From Adlercreutzia equolifaciens (GTDB lineage Bacteria; Actinomycetota; Coriobacteriia; Coriobacteriales; Eggerthellaceae), in contig NZ_JARFIK010000001.1 of assembly GCF_029076695.1 (NCBI RefSeq), forward strand, positions 434,001-498,000: a stretch of DNA of 64,000 nt. Direction: 5' to 3'. The notes beneath the pieces are model-generated. The model saw only the letters and a program-made list of their open reading frames with translations, did no database searches and was not told the origin of the DNA. The position numbers were made by a program, and so were the translations under genes. Below are positions 51,144 through 59,673 of this stretch, piece by piece. How positions within the stretch are numbered: position 1 is the first letter of the stretch; each line of letters begins with the position of its first letter.

Positions 51144-53200
51144 TGAGCGGAAGCATGAGCGACGGCCGACGCGCAGAGGGCGAAGCCGAGGCCCAGGCCC
51201 AGGCCCAAGAGCAAGCGCAGCCTCCGGTCCAGCCGCAGTCGCAGCCGCAGCCCCTGGCCCAGCCGCAACCCCAAGTTCCAGGGCAAGTGCAGCCCCCGGC
51301 GGTCGCTGTCCCCGGCGCCGCTCCAGTTCCGTCGCCGGCGCAAGCCCCTCTGCAGAAGCATCATGTCCACCACTCCTATATGTGGCTGGAAAGCGTACGC
51401 ACGGCCTTCATCGTGGCCGTCATGATTGTCATCGCGAACTTCTCTACTTTGGTGGGGCTGCTGGCCGACGGGGAGCTGGACGGTTTGTCCGGCGGAGTGC
51501 TTTTGGCGCTTGTGGGCGGTGGCACGCTGTTTCTCATTGTGGCAGTGGTGGCCATCGTGGTGGTCACGCGTCTCGTCAGCTACAAGCATCTTTACTTCAC
51601 GGTGGGGCCGGACGAGTTCACGTTGTATTCCGGCGTGTTCAATAAAAAGCGCGTCCACGTGCCCTATCAGCGGGTTCAGTCGGTAGACCAGCGCGCCACG
51701 CTGCTACAGCGCATCTTCGGCGTGTGTACGGTGGCCATCGACACTGCGGGCGGTGCCTCCAACAAGGCCATCGTGGTGCCTTACGTCACCAAGGCCCAGG
51801 CCGAGTGGCTGCGCACCGAGCTCTACAACCGCAAGACCGCTTTGACGGCCCAGGCGTCGTTCGCGCAGGGCGCCACCCCTGGCCCCGTTGCCGCAGGGGT
51901 GGGGACGCCGGTTGCCTCTGGGGCTCCCGGGCTGGGCGCTGTTGACCCGGCCGCTATTGCGGCAGCAGCAACGTCGCCCTCGGGCAACGTGCTTGATGCC
52001 GGCGCCGAGGCCTGGAACGAGGTGGGCGGCTTGTTCGCCGGTCCGGCCCAGGACACGGGTCGAGTTGCCTACGAATACGGTCTGACCAACAAGGAGCTGT
52101 TCCTGGCAGGGCTTTCGAACACCACATCGGTGGGCCTCATCATGGCCGGCCTCTTTGTCGGGGTTCTGCAGGTGGTGTCCTTCCTTTTCGACATTATGGG
52201 AGATTCGGCCAACTCGATGGTCGAGGGGGCTCTGACCTATGCGGGCTCCCAGGCGGCTGCCTGGCTGATCGGCGGCGTGTCGGCGGCCGTTGTCGGCTTG
52301 GTGCTGGTGCTGTGGCTCCTGTCGGCGCTGGGCTCGTGCATCAGCTACGGCGGCTTCAAGGCGCGCCGTCGCAACAATCGCATCGAGGTTGAGTACGGCC
52401 TGTTGCAGCATACCTACCAGGGCGTCTCGGTGGATCGCGTGCAGTCAGTGGTCATCAAGCAAAGCTTCCTGCGCCGTTTGTTCGGTTACTGCGAGCTTTC
52501 GTTGGGCAAGATCGATGCCAGCGACGATAGCGAAGACGCTGCGAAAAAAGGGTCCCTCGCTCAGCAGGGCCTGATCATCCATCCCTTCGTGAAGATGAAC
52601 CGCGTACCCGACATCCTTGCCGGCCTTATTCCCGAGTTTGCCGATTTGCCTCGGGAGACAAGGCCGCTGGCGCCGGTGGCGCTTCGCCGGGCCGTGGTGC
52701 GACGCAGCGTTCTGTTCGGCAGTGGCTTTTGGCTGGCCATCTGCGTGGTGTTGGTGGCCTGGGGTCTCAGCTGGCTAGGTGGTCAGGTGGAGACCGGCGC
52801 CCTGCTGCTCGATGCCGAGGACGCTTATCTCGTGGGACTCTGCCTTTCCTTCGGCGGTGTCGCGGTGGTCATCGGATTGGTGCTGGCCGCCATCTTGTTC
52901 ATCATTGACATCGTCGACGCCGTGCTGTGGGCGCGTGAGTCCAGTTTTGCCTATAACCGGCGCTTCATGCAGGTGAGCAACGGCGGTCTTTCCCGTGAGA
53001 CGGTCAGCTTCCCTCGCCAGAAAATCCAGTTCGGCTGTGCGCGCAGCAACCCCTTGCAGCGCCGGGCCGGCACCGATACGCTCATGGCCACTACTGCCGC
53101 CGGCTCCGGGGGCACTACCACCACGCTTATCGACGTGGCTCACGAGGATGCCCTGGCGTGGCTCGACTGGGTGAAGCCGGGCGGGAATGTGGTAAAGTAG
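51143..53200 (+). CDS. PH-domain membrane protein (YdbT-like) with Gln/Pro-rich N-terminus
   Basis: This encodes 685 residues, translationally coupled to the gene before. The first 70 residues are a Gln/Pro/Ala-rich low-complexity segment. Helices (about 82-103, 115-137) precede the first bPH2 domain (145-230). An Ala/Gly-rich linker follows, then two more helix pairs (about 320-400, 510-590) with second and third bPH2 domains (405-480, 600-680). Repeated RVQSV motifs mark the domains. It fits COG3428 proteins. The long hydrophilic start is unusual for the family. Confidence 0.85.
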   Translation: MSGSMSDGRRAEGEAEAQAQAQEQAQPPVQPQSQPQPLAQPQPQVPGQVQPPAVAVPGAAPVPSPAQAPLQKHHVHHSYMWLESVRTAFIVAVMIVIANFSTLVGLLADGELDGLSGGVLLALVGGGTLFLIVAVVAIVVVTRLVSYKHLYFTVGPDEFTLYSGVFNKKRVHVPYQRVQSVDQRATLLQRIFGVCTVAIDTAGGASNKAIVVPYVTKAQAEWLRTELYNRKTALTAQASFAQGATPGPVAAGVGTPVASGAPGLGAVDPAAIAAAATSPSGNVLDAGAEAWNEVGGLFAGPAQDTGRVAYEYGLTNKELFLAGLSNTTSVGLIMAGLFVGVLQVVSFLFDIMGDSANSMVEGALTYAGSQAAAWLIGGVSAAVVGLVLVLWLLSALGSCISYGGFKARRRNNRIEVEYGLLQHTYQGVSVDRVQSVVIKQSFLRRLFGYCELSLGKIDASDDSEDAAKKGSLAQQGLIIHPFVKMNRVPDILAGLIPEFADLPRETRPLAPVALRRAVVRRSVLFGSGFWLAICVVLVAWGLSWLGGQVETGALLLDAEDAYLVGLCLSFGGVAVVIGLVLAAILFIIDIVDAVLWARESSFAYNRRFMQVSNGGLSRETVSFPRQKIQFGCARSNPLQRRAGTDTLMATTAAGSGGTTTTLIDVAHEDALAWLDWVKPGGNVVK

Positions 53201-53205
53201 CGCCC

Positions 53206-54060
53206 ATGAACAAATCAGACGAAACCTCACCCAGCAAGCCCGCCTTTCTTGACTTTCTTCGCTCGGGACGCCGCGAGAGCGTCTCGGAGGACGAAATCAA
53301 GGACATGGTGGCCGACAACGACGAGCTGCTGGAAGACGAAAAGCGCATGATCAACGACATCCTCGATTTGGGGGATATGACCGTGCGCGAAATTATGAAG
53401 CCCCGCGTGGACATGATCATGGCCGAGGACGTGGAGCCCATTCGCACGGCGCTGGATCGTATGCGCGGCACGGGCTACTCTCGTCTGCCGGTGTACCACG
53501 AGGAAGTGGACGACGTCATCGGCATCGTCTCCTACAAGGATCTTATCGGCCCCTTGCTTGACGGCCGGATGGACGGCCCGGTGTCCGATTTCATGTACGA
53601 GCCGCTCTACGTGCCCGAAACCAAAAACGTATTGGCGCTGCTCAGCGAGCTGCAAGAGGCCCGCATGCAGATGGCCATTGTGGTGGACGAATACGGCGGT
53701 ACCGACGGCCTCATCACCATGGAAGACATCGTGGAAGAGGTAGTGGGTGAGATTGCCGACGAAACCGATCGCGATCGCGACCTGGTAGTTATTGTGGCTC
53801 CGGATCAGTGGCGCGTGGATGGTCGCCTCCCGGTAGAAGATGCCGTGGAGCTGGGCTGGCCGCTGGAGGAGTCGGATGACTACGAGACCATCGCCGGCTG
53901 GCTTATCGACCGTCTCGACTATGTGCCCAAGGTGGGCGATGAGTTCATCGTCGACGGCTACTCCTTCAAGATCGAGAAGATGCGCCGCTCGCGTATCTCG
54001 GTGATCCGTGTGAAGAAGGTTGAAGAAGAAAGTTGTGAAGACGAAGCCACAACCGTCTAA
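53206..54060 (+). CDS. CBS/CorC-domain protein without membrane domain
   Basis: This encodes 284 residues from the ATG at 53206. The ribosome site is weak, and an overlapping GTG at 53158 is possible. A CBS pair (about 55-190), with SRLPVYHEE and the DEYGGTDGLITMEDIVEE signature, precedes a CorC_HlyC domain (205-280). It lacks the DUF21 membrane part found in the paralogue at 23655, as in E. coli CorC. It may act with a transporter or with LPS or cell-wall enzymes in the cytosol. It is 5 bases after the PH gene and probably shares its transcript. Confidence 0.87.
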   Translation: MNKSDETSPSKPAFLDFLRSGRRESVSEDEIKDMVADNDELLEDEKRMINDILDLGDMTVREIMKPRVDMIMAEDVEPIRTALDRMRGTGYSRLPVYHEEVDDVIGIVSYKDLIGPLLDGRMDGPVSDFMYEPLYVPETKNVLALLSELQEARMQMAIVVDEYGGTDGLITMEDIVEEVVGEIADETDRDRDLVVIVAPDQWRVDGRLPVEDAVELGWPLEESDDYETIAGWLIDRLDYVPKVGDEFIVDGYSFKIEKMRRSRISVIRVKKVEEESCEDEATTV

Positions 54061-54285
54061 AACGTCAACGCTGCTACCTGCGGAAACGCTCAAATAAGGG
54101 TTTGTCAAGCGAACAAAACGTGAACATCGGCCGCTGTCTAGAAGCTTAAATGAGCCAACTAGGCTAAAATAGCCCGAGTCGAAAAACAGCATACAGCCTT
54201 TATTGGGCAGCAAACTCCACTCCACAATCCAACACGCTGCTTACCGCCCTGGCGGTTGGTTTCGTGCTGCCGAGAGAGGAAAACC

Positions 54286-55107
54286 TTGGTTACAAAGCGT
54301 CAACAAAGTCACGGAGGAGCAGTGCTTCTTATCGTTGCTGCGGCCTGCGTGCTTTCGCTCGTGGCTGTGGGCTTCTTCAACTTTGGCTGGGCTTCGGCCG
54401 GCTCCCACGACGTGGATGCCACCACGTTCGGCATCGAGCAGCAAAGTTCTCAGAAAAAGCCCGACACGTCGGAGGTCTCTCCTGCCACCGTCGATGATAA
54501 ATCCGACGCCGACGTGCTGCCGGTGCAGGATATTTCCGACAGCGCTTCCCTTCAGGTTGCCTCCTCGCGCGACGTCAGCGCCGGGGTGCAGGAAATTGCC
54601 GAAGAGGAAGAGGCGGCCCGCATTGCCGCCGAGGAAGCGGCCCGCGCTGCCGAAGAGGCCGCCATCCAGCGCGCCGCCGACAATCGCGCTGCCTATCTGA
54701 ACACCTTCGGCGACCTTCCCGCCGGCGATGTCGATTTCTCCATCGGCGAGGAGGCCTTCGTGGCCGAATGGACCGAGCGCATCAATAACTACCTGTTCGG
54801 CAGCCCTCTGGCCGGCCACGGTGAAACCTTTGCCCGCGCCGCCTGGGAGCACGGCATCGACCCCCGCTGGTCGCCGGCTATTTCCAACACGGAAAGCACG
54901 AAGGGCCGCGTATGCTTCAAGCAGAACAACGCTTGGGGCTGGGATCAGACGAACTGGCCCGATTGGGATCAGGCCATCAACGCCCATGTGGCCGGCTTGG
55001 CCCGCGGCTATGGCTTCACCATCAGCTATTCGTACGCTCAGCGCTACTGCCCGCCCAATTACGACAATTGGTATCGGGACACCCTCAATCAAATGACTCT
55101 CATTTAG
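54286..55107 (+). CDS. Exported glucosaminidase/lysozyme-like protein
   Basis: This encodes 273 residues from a TTG, with AGAGAGGA five bases upstream. A single hydrophobic segment (about 12-36) is a signal anchor. An Ala/Glu-rich coiled region (90-130) follows. The C-terminal 120 residues (EHGIDPRWSPAISNTESTKG, then NAWGW) resemble glucosaminidase or lytic-transglycosylase cores with a catalytic Glu in the NTEST motif. It probably trims peptidoglycan. I checked the 225-base upstream gap for a c-di-AMP riboswitch, common before such genes in actinobacteria, and saw none. Confidence 0.78.
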   Translation: MVTKRQQSHGGAVLLIVAAACVLSLVAVGFFNFGWASAGSHDVDATTFGIEQQSSQKKPDTSEVSPATVDDKSDADVLPVQDISDSASLQVASSRDVSAGVQEIAEEEEAARIAAEEAARAAEEAAIQRAADNRAAYLNTFGDLPAGDVDFSIGEEAFVAEWTERINNYLFGSPLAGHGETFARAAWEHGIDPRWSPAISNTESTKGRVCFKQNNAWGWDQTNWPDWDQAINAHVAGLARGYGFTISYSYAQRYCPPNYDNWYRDTLNQMTLI

Positions 55108-55141
55108 TTTCGTTCGCCCTGCCGGGGCGAACGATCCTATT

Positions 55142-55270
55142 GACGCTGCGGTTCCGACAGGCACCTGGCCTCGCACTTCACCGCTTTCCTTCGCGTAACG
55201 AAGTACGCTCAGCCGCGGTTCAGCACGATTCCAGGCACCTGTCGAAACCTCGCTGGCTTCCTTGGGCGCA
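55142..55270 (+). repeat. Dispersed post-stop repeat, copy C (with internal duplication)
   Basis: It starts 34 bases after the stop. GACGCTGCGGTTCCG (55142-55156) and the core 55234-55270 match copy B. Between them is an extra 77 bases that duplicates CAGGCACCTG. Confidence 0.6.
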
Positions 55271-55326
55271 TCCCTCGGTCTATAATGGCTCCTACCTAAT
55301 TTATCTATAAAGAGAATGGCTGTTTT

Positions 55327-55989
55327 ATGAGCAATGTGATTGTGGTGGGGTGTGGGCGCGTGGGCTCGCAGCTGGCCAACATGCTTTCCGACAACGGCAA
55401 CAATGTCTGCTGCATCGATAAGAATGCCGACGCCTTCGCCAATTTGGGTCGCAACTTCAATGGGTCCACGGTGCAGGGCGTGGGCTTTGACGAGGATGTG
55501 CTCATCCGCGCCGGGGTAGAGGAGTGCGACGTGCTGGCGGCTGTTACCCAGTTCGACAACGCCAACCTCATGTGTGCCGAGGTGGCCAACCATCTCTTCG
55601 GCGTGCCGCACGTGATCTCGCGCTTGTACAACCCCGACCACGAGCGCGCCTACATGCAGCTGGGCATCGACTACGTCTGCGGCACCTCGCTCGTGGCCGA
55701 GGACGTGTTCTCGAAAATTGTTTCGGGCCACGGGTCCCATATTGAGACCTTCGGCGAATTCGAGGTGCTGCGTTTCACCCTTGACCTTTCCAGCCGCGAC
55801 AACAACAAGACGGTGCGCGTGTCGGAGCTCGAGCGCGACCACGAGGTGCGCATCATCGCCTTTGAGCGCGCCGACGGATCGGCCTCCTCCATTCCCACGC
55901 CCGACTCGCTGCTCTACGCGGGCGACTCGGTGCTGGCTTGCGTGCGGCACGATGTCATCGCGCAGTTCTCGCGCTACATTCTCGATTAG
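55327..55989 (+). CDS. TrkA-type K+ uptake regulator, first of a pair
   Basis: This encodes 220 residues. A Rossmann RCK domain (VVGCGRVGSQLA, then CIDKNADAF) binds NAD(H) or nucleotide, and a RCK_C domain closes the protein. A TATAAT box lies at 55281-55286. The next gene encodes a similar protein 9 bases later. Paired TrkA proteins (CeoB/CeoC type) regulate K+ channels, but no channel gene is adjacent. Confidence 0.9.
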   Translation: MSNVIVVGCGRVGSQLANMLSDNGNNVCCIDKNADAFANLGRNFNGSTVQGVGFDEDVLIRAGVEECDVLAAVTQFDNANLMCAEVANHLFGVPHVISRLYNPDHERAYMQLGIDYVCGTSLVAEDVFSKIVSGHGSHIETFGEFEVLRFTLDLSSRDNNKTVRVSELERDHEVRIIAFERADGSASSIPTPDSLLYAGDSVLACVRHDVIAQFSRYILD

Positions 55990-55998
55990 GAGGCCTGC

Positions 55999-56670
55999 AT
56001 GTACGTTGTTATTGCCGGTGGTGGCAAAATTGGCTCCTACCTTGCCTCTATCCTGTTGAAAAGCGGCAACGACGTGGCCGTCATCGAGCAGAAGCTGGCC
56101 ACGGCCGACCGCCTGTCGGTGCAGCTGGAAGGGCGCTATCTGGTTATTCACGGCGACGGCTGCGACTCGCGCTATCAGGAGGATGCGGGCATTCGCGGCG
56201 CCGATGTGTTCGTGGCCACCACGGGCATGGACGACTCCAATCTGGTGTCCTGCGAAATTGCCCAGCGAGTATTCCATGTGCCGCGCTGCATTGCCCGTGT
56301 CAACAATCCGAAGAACGAGCGCATTTTCCGCGAAGTGGGCATCGAGTGCGTATCCTCCACCACCCTTATCGCCAACCTCATCGAGGAAGAGGCCCTGCTC
56401 GGATCGGTCAGCGTCGTTTCCTCGCTCAACCACGGCAACGTGGCTCTGGCCGAGGTGGTGGTGCCTACCATGAAGCACTTCTCCAACGACGATGGGGTGC
56501 TCATCGAGGAAATCCCCCTGCCTCCCAATGCTCTTATTGCGGCCGTGGCCACCAAGGGCGATGTGGAAGTGGCCAACGAGGAGAGCCTGCTTTTTCCCGG
56601 TGACAAGGCCATTGTGGTGGCTGACGAGGACGTACTCGACGACGTGCGCCTGGCCTTCAAGGGGCTTTAG
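55999..56670 (+). CDS. TrkA-type K+ uptake regulator, second of a pair
   Basis: This encodes 223 residues, with AGGAGG before the ATG. It again has a Rossmann RCK_N domain (IAGGGKIGSYLA, then EQKLA) and a RCK_C domain. It resembles the preceding protein in its whole layout, so the pair probably arose by duplication and works as a heteromer. Its stop overlaps the next start (TAGTG). Confidence 0.9.
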   Translation: MYVVIAGGGKIGSYLASILLKSGNDVAVIEQKLATADRLSVQLEGRYLVIHGDGCDSRYQEDAGIRGADVFVATTGMDDSNLVSCEIAQRVFHVPRCIARVNNPKNERIFREVGIECVSSTTLIANLIEEEALLGSVSVVSSLNHGNVALAEVVVPTMKHFSNDDGVLIEEIPLPPNALIAAVATKGDVEVANEESLLFPGDKAIVVADEDVLDDVRLAFKGL

Positions 56671-58811
56671 TGCCGCCCGCCGCCGACACCCACCGACCTC
56701 CTGTTCTGCAGCGGCCGTGGCCCCGGCGCCGCAGTTGGCTTGCTGCCTTAGCCGTGGTAGCCGTGTTGGTTGCGGCATTGGCCGGCCCCTCCGTTGCGTG
56801 GGGAGCCGATTATCGCTGCGCGCAGGTAGATCTGGTGGCCCAGGTGGAGACGAACGGCGCTGTCTCCGTTGTGGACCAGCGCATCTTCGAATTCGCTTCC
56901 GAAGACGGCACTTATCCGGCCGATGAGGCCGAGGCGGAGGCCGACGAAGCCTCGGCTGCGAAAGACGAAGAGGCCTCTTCGGAGAAGGAGGGCGAAAGCG
57001 CCACCGTGGGCAAGGGCGATACCCCTGCCGACGGTGCGGCCACGGCAACGGAGCTGGCCGACACCGCTCCCCACCGCCAGACTCTCGAGTGGCTCTACGA
57101 TGGTTTTGGCGAAGACGCCGAGGTGACCATCAAGCGCGTGCGCATGGCCGCAGCCGATGCCGAGGGCAACGTGACGGGCGAGTGGCGCAAGCTCAAGCCC
57201 ATCACCTTCGTGCTGTCCTGGCGCGACGGCGGCGGTCCCGAGAAGGAGGCCTGGTCGTTCGACAAGTACCGCTCCACGCTGTACGCCTATATTGAGAATG
57301 TGGACGAGCGCGTGGTGTTCGAGGTTACCTATACGGTGCGTCATGCGGTAACGGCCTACGATGATGCCGGTGACTTTTCCTGGGAGTACGCGCCCCGCAA
57401 CTACCCGGTCGATCTGCATCAGGTACGGGCGCAGGTTGTTCTTCCCGTTCCCGCCGATGACAAGGTTCAGCCCGGCGAGAACGTGCGCGCCTGGGGCCAC
57501 GGTCCCGCCGACGGCACGGTGGACATCGAGAAAGACGGCACCGTTACCTTCGCCGACCCGCAAGTGCCCTCGCAAGCCTATGCGCTCGGTCGTGTCATGT
57601 TCCCCGTGGGGTGGCTCACCAACATGCCCGATGACGAGCGCTTCGCCCATCAGGGCTCGTTGCAGTATGAGTACACCACCCGCTATGAGGAAGGCTGGGT
57701 AGATAGCGCCTCCTACCAGAAGATCACGCGCGACGGCTTGTCCGGGGGGCTGCTGGCCCTGGCGGCCTTGGCCCTGGTGGGGGCCGTGGGGGCCTATGCG
57801 CGCTGGGGGCGTCAAAAGCCGCCTCGATTCACCGATGATTACAGCAGCGACGTGCCCGACGCCGCCCTGGCGCCGGCGGTGCTCGGACGCCTGTGGCGCT
57901 GGAATCATCTGAGCTTCGACGACGTTATGGCCACCGTGGCCGACATGGTCCTGCGCGAGGTGGTTGTGCTGAGGGAGTCGGCGGGGGGTTCGGGCGAGAT
58001 TGTCTTCGATCCGTGGCGCGAAGCGGAGCTCTCGGAGAATGAGAGTCGCGAAGCCAATCAAGAAGAGGCCGACGCCCATGCGGCCGACCAGCGAGCCACG
58101 CCCGAGGCGGTCCTGGCGGCGTCGCGCCGCGATGTTATGGACGCGGCTACGCTGCGGCTGCTTACCTTCGTTTCCCAGGGCGATGGCGTTTTGAGCACTG
58201 AGCAGCTGGTGGCCTTTGCCCATCAGCGCCCCGGTGCGTTCCTTCGTGCGGTCAATGGCTGGCAGCAGGTGCTGACGGCCACCGTGGAACCTTATGGCTT
58301 CTTTGACAGCAAGAGCCGCCGGGCGCAGCGTGCGATGTTGGTGGTTGCGGCGCTTCTGGCCGTGGCCGGGGTGGCGGCCTTGTTCGTTCTCGGCGTGGCA
58401 ACGGGGTTGCTGACGCTGGCAGCCGCAGCGGCCGTGGGCGTGCTGGCCAACTACACCATGCGCCGTTCCCCCGCAGGCAACGAGATTACGGCTCACGCCA
58501 AGGCGCTGCGCAACTGGATGCGCGATGGCGGCCCGGCAGCGGAGGCGTGGCCCGAAGGCGCCGTGGAGGCATTGGTCCCCTATGGCGTGCTCTTCGGTGT
58601 TCTGGACCAACTTCCTCCGACGAAATTGGGGGCCTTGGTACAACGTGGCGCGGCCGTTGGCGAGGGAGCCCTCCGATCGTCCTCCCGTCGCGCTGAAGTG
58701 GCCGGATCCACGGGCGAGGCGCCCCTCGACCAAGGGGTCGAGCCCCATTGGCGTCCTTTCTGGCGGCGCTCGCCCTCGTCGCAGGAAGATCAGATTGACG
58801 ATGACTTTTAG
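56670..58811 (+). CDS. DUF2207 membrane protein
   Basis: This encodes 713 residues from a GTG that overlaps the trkA stop. A signal peptide (about 20-45, ending AWGA) leads to the extracellular DUF2207 domain (48-345), broken by an acidic insertion at about 85-130. A helix (about 355-375) precedes a cytoplasmic winged-helix-like part and two more helices (550-600), followed by a charged C-terminus. DUF2207 proteins are of unknown function; gene neighbourhoods suggest envelope roles. The Glu/Ala insertion is not typical. Confidence 0.85.
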   Translation: MPPAADTHRPPVLQRPWPRRRSWLAALAVVAVLVAALAGPSVAWGADYRCAQVDLVAQVETNGAVSVVDQRIFEFASEDGTYPADEAEAEADEASAAKDEEASSEKEGESATVGKGDTPADGAATATELADTAPHRQTLEWLYDGFGEDAEVTIKRVRMAAADAEGNVTGEWRKLKPITFVLSWRDGGGPEKEAWSFDKYRSTLYAYIENVDERVVFEVTYTVRHAVTAYDDAGDFSWEYAPRNYPVDLHQVRAQVVLPVPADDKVQPGENVRAWGHGPADGTVDIEKDGTVTFADPQVPSQAYALGRVMFPVGWLTNMPDDERFAHQGSLQYEYTTRYEEGWVDSASYQKITRDGLSGGLLALAALALVGAVGAYARWGRQKPPRFTDDYSSDVPDAALAPAVLGRLWRWNHLSFDDVMATVADMVLREVVVLRESAGGSGEIVFDPWREAELSENESREANQEEADAHAADQRATPEAVLAASRRDVMDAATLRLLTFVSQGDGVLSTEQLVAFAHQRPGAFLRAVNGWQQVLTATVEPYGFFDSKSRRAQRAMLVVAALLAVAGVAALFVLGVATGLLTLAAAAAVGVLANYTMRRSPAGNEITAHAKALRNWMRDGGPAAEAWPEGAVEALVPYGVLFGVLDQLPPTKLGALVQRGAAVGEGALRSSSRRAEVAGSTGEAPLDQGVEPHWRPFWRRSPSSQEDQIDDDF

Positions 58812-58867
58812 CCTCAGGTTAAAGTTGGATAACGATGGCGGGGCGCTGCGGAGAGCGCGGATGCCCC

Positions 58868-58876
58868 TGCTATAAT
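58868..58876 (+). promoter_or_regulatory. Extended -10 promoter of the shikimate kinase-like gene
   Basis: TGC-TATAAT at 58868-58876 is a consensus extended -10 element 34 bases before the start codon. No good -35 is visible, which such promoters tolerate. Confidence 0.6.
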
Positions 58877-58910
58877 CACGGACAGAAACCCATTGGCAAG
58901 GAGGAGCTGC

Positions 58911-59438
58911 ATGAAAGAGAAGTCCCTGGTTCCCGGCAAAGATAACATCGTGCTTATCGGCATGCCCGGTGCCGGCAAGTCTACCTTGGGCATCGTCTTG
59001 GCGAAGATCCTCTGCTATAAGTTTATCGATGCCGATCTGCTCATTCAGGAGTCGTGTGACAAATCGCTCCAGCGCCTCATTGACACCTTGGGCCCCGACG
59101 CCTTTCTGGAAATCGAGAACCAGGTGCTTTCGGAGATGAACTTCGAGCACTCGGTTATCGCTACGGGCGGTTCGGCCATCTACAGCGACGCGGCCATGAG
59201 CCACCTTGGCGAAATCGGCCGCATTGTGTACCTGAAGATCAGTTTCGACGAGCTGAAGAACCGCCTGTCCGACTTCTCGGAGCGCGGCGTGGTCATGCGC
59301 GACGGCATTGGCATGAGCCTGCGCGACTTGTACGACGAGCGCTTGCCTCTCTACGAGAAGTATGCCGACATCACTGTGGACGTGAACGATCTGTCCATCA
59401 CGGCCGCGGCGCGCAAAGTGGCCCATGCCTTGAAATAG
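58911..59438 (+). CDS. Shikimate kinase-family protein
   Basis: This encodes 175 residues from the ATG at 58911, with AAGGAGG six bases upstream. The P-loop GMPGAGKST, DADLLIQE and the LID-region Arg with the ERLPLYEKYADI end fit AroK. However, the usual FR in DxxGExxFR is FL here, and GGG of the shikimate site reads GGS. The Arg that contacts shikimate is therefore missing, so the substrate may differ. No other aro gene is near. Confidence 0.78.
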   Translation: MKEKSLVPGKDNIVLIGMPGAGKSTLGIVLAKILCYKFIDADLLIQESCDKSLQRLIDTLGPDAFLEIENQVLSEMNFEHSVIATGGSAIYSDAAMSHLGEIGRIVYLKISFDELKNRLSDFSERGVVMRDGIGMSLRDLYDERLPLYEKYADITVDVNDLSITAAARKVAHALK

Positions 59439-59468
59439 CGACCCGCCTCTTGTTCCCCGTGCTTTCAC

Positions 59469-59498
59469 GGCCCCGCTCAAGCGGGGCCGCTTCTTTTC
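59469..59498 (+). terminator. Intrinsic terminator
   Basis: GGCCCCGC pairs with GCGGGGCC across a 4-base loop, followed by GCTTCTTTT. It lies 30 bases after the kinase-like gene. Confidence 0.85.
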
Positions 59499-59673
59499 CC
59501 TCTCAAATAACCTGAGTCCGCCGCTGCACTTTAGCCTGCTGTAGGGTAGAATACGGGTATCTTTTTGTGCCAGTGGGGTCTGGCACCTGTACGCAGGCCA
59601 CTTGTCCCTCGCGCATTCAACCCGTCTCCAATGCGCAAATGACAGGTGCGCCCCTCCAGAAGGGAAGGCATCA

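Noticed and set aside
54061-54285. c-di-AMP (ydaO) riboswitch before the glucosaminidase-like gene
   Set aside because: Such switches often precede these genes in actinobacteria, but the conserved core is not present.
59501-59673. Glycine riboswitch before the AGCS symporter
   Set aside because: No glycine aptamer core is seen; only a GGCACCTGT...ACAGGTGC inverted pair is present.
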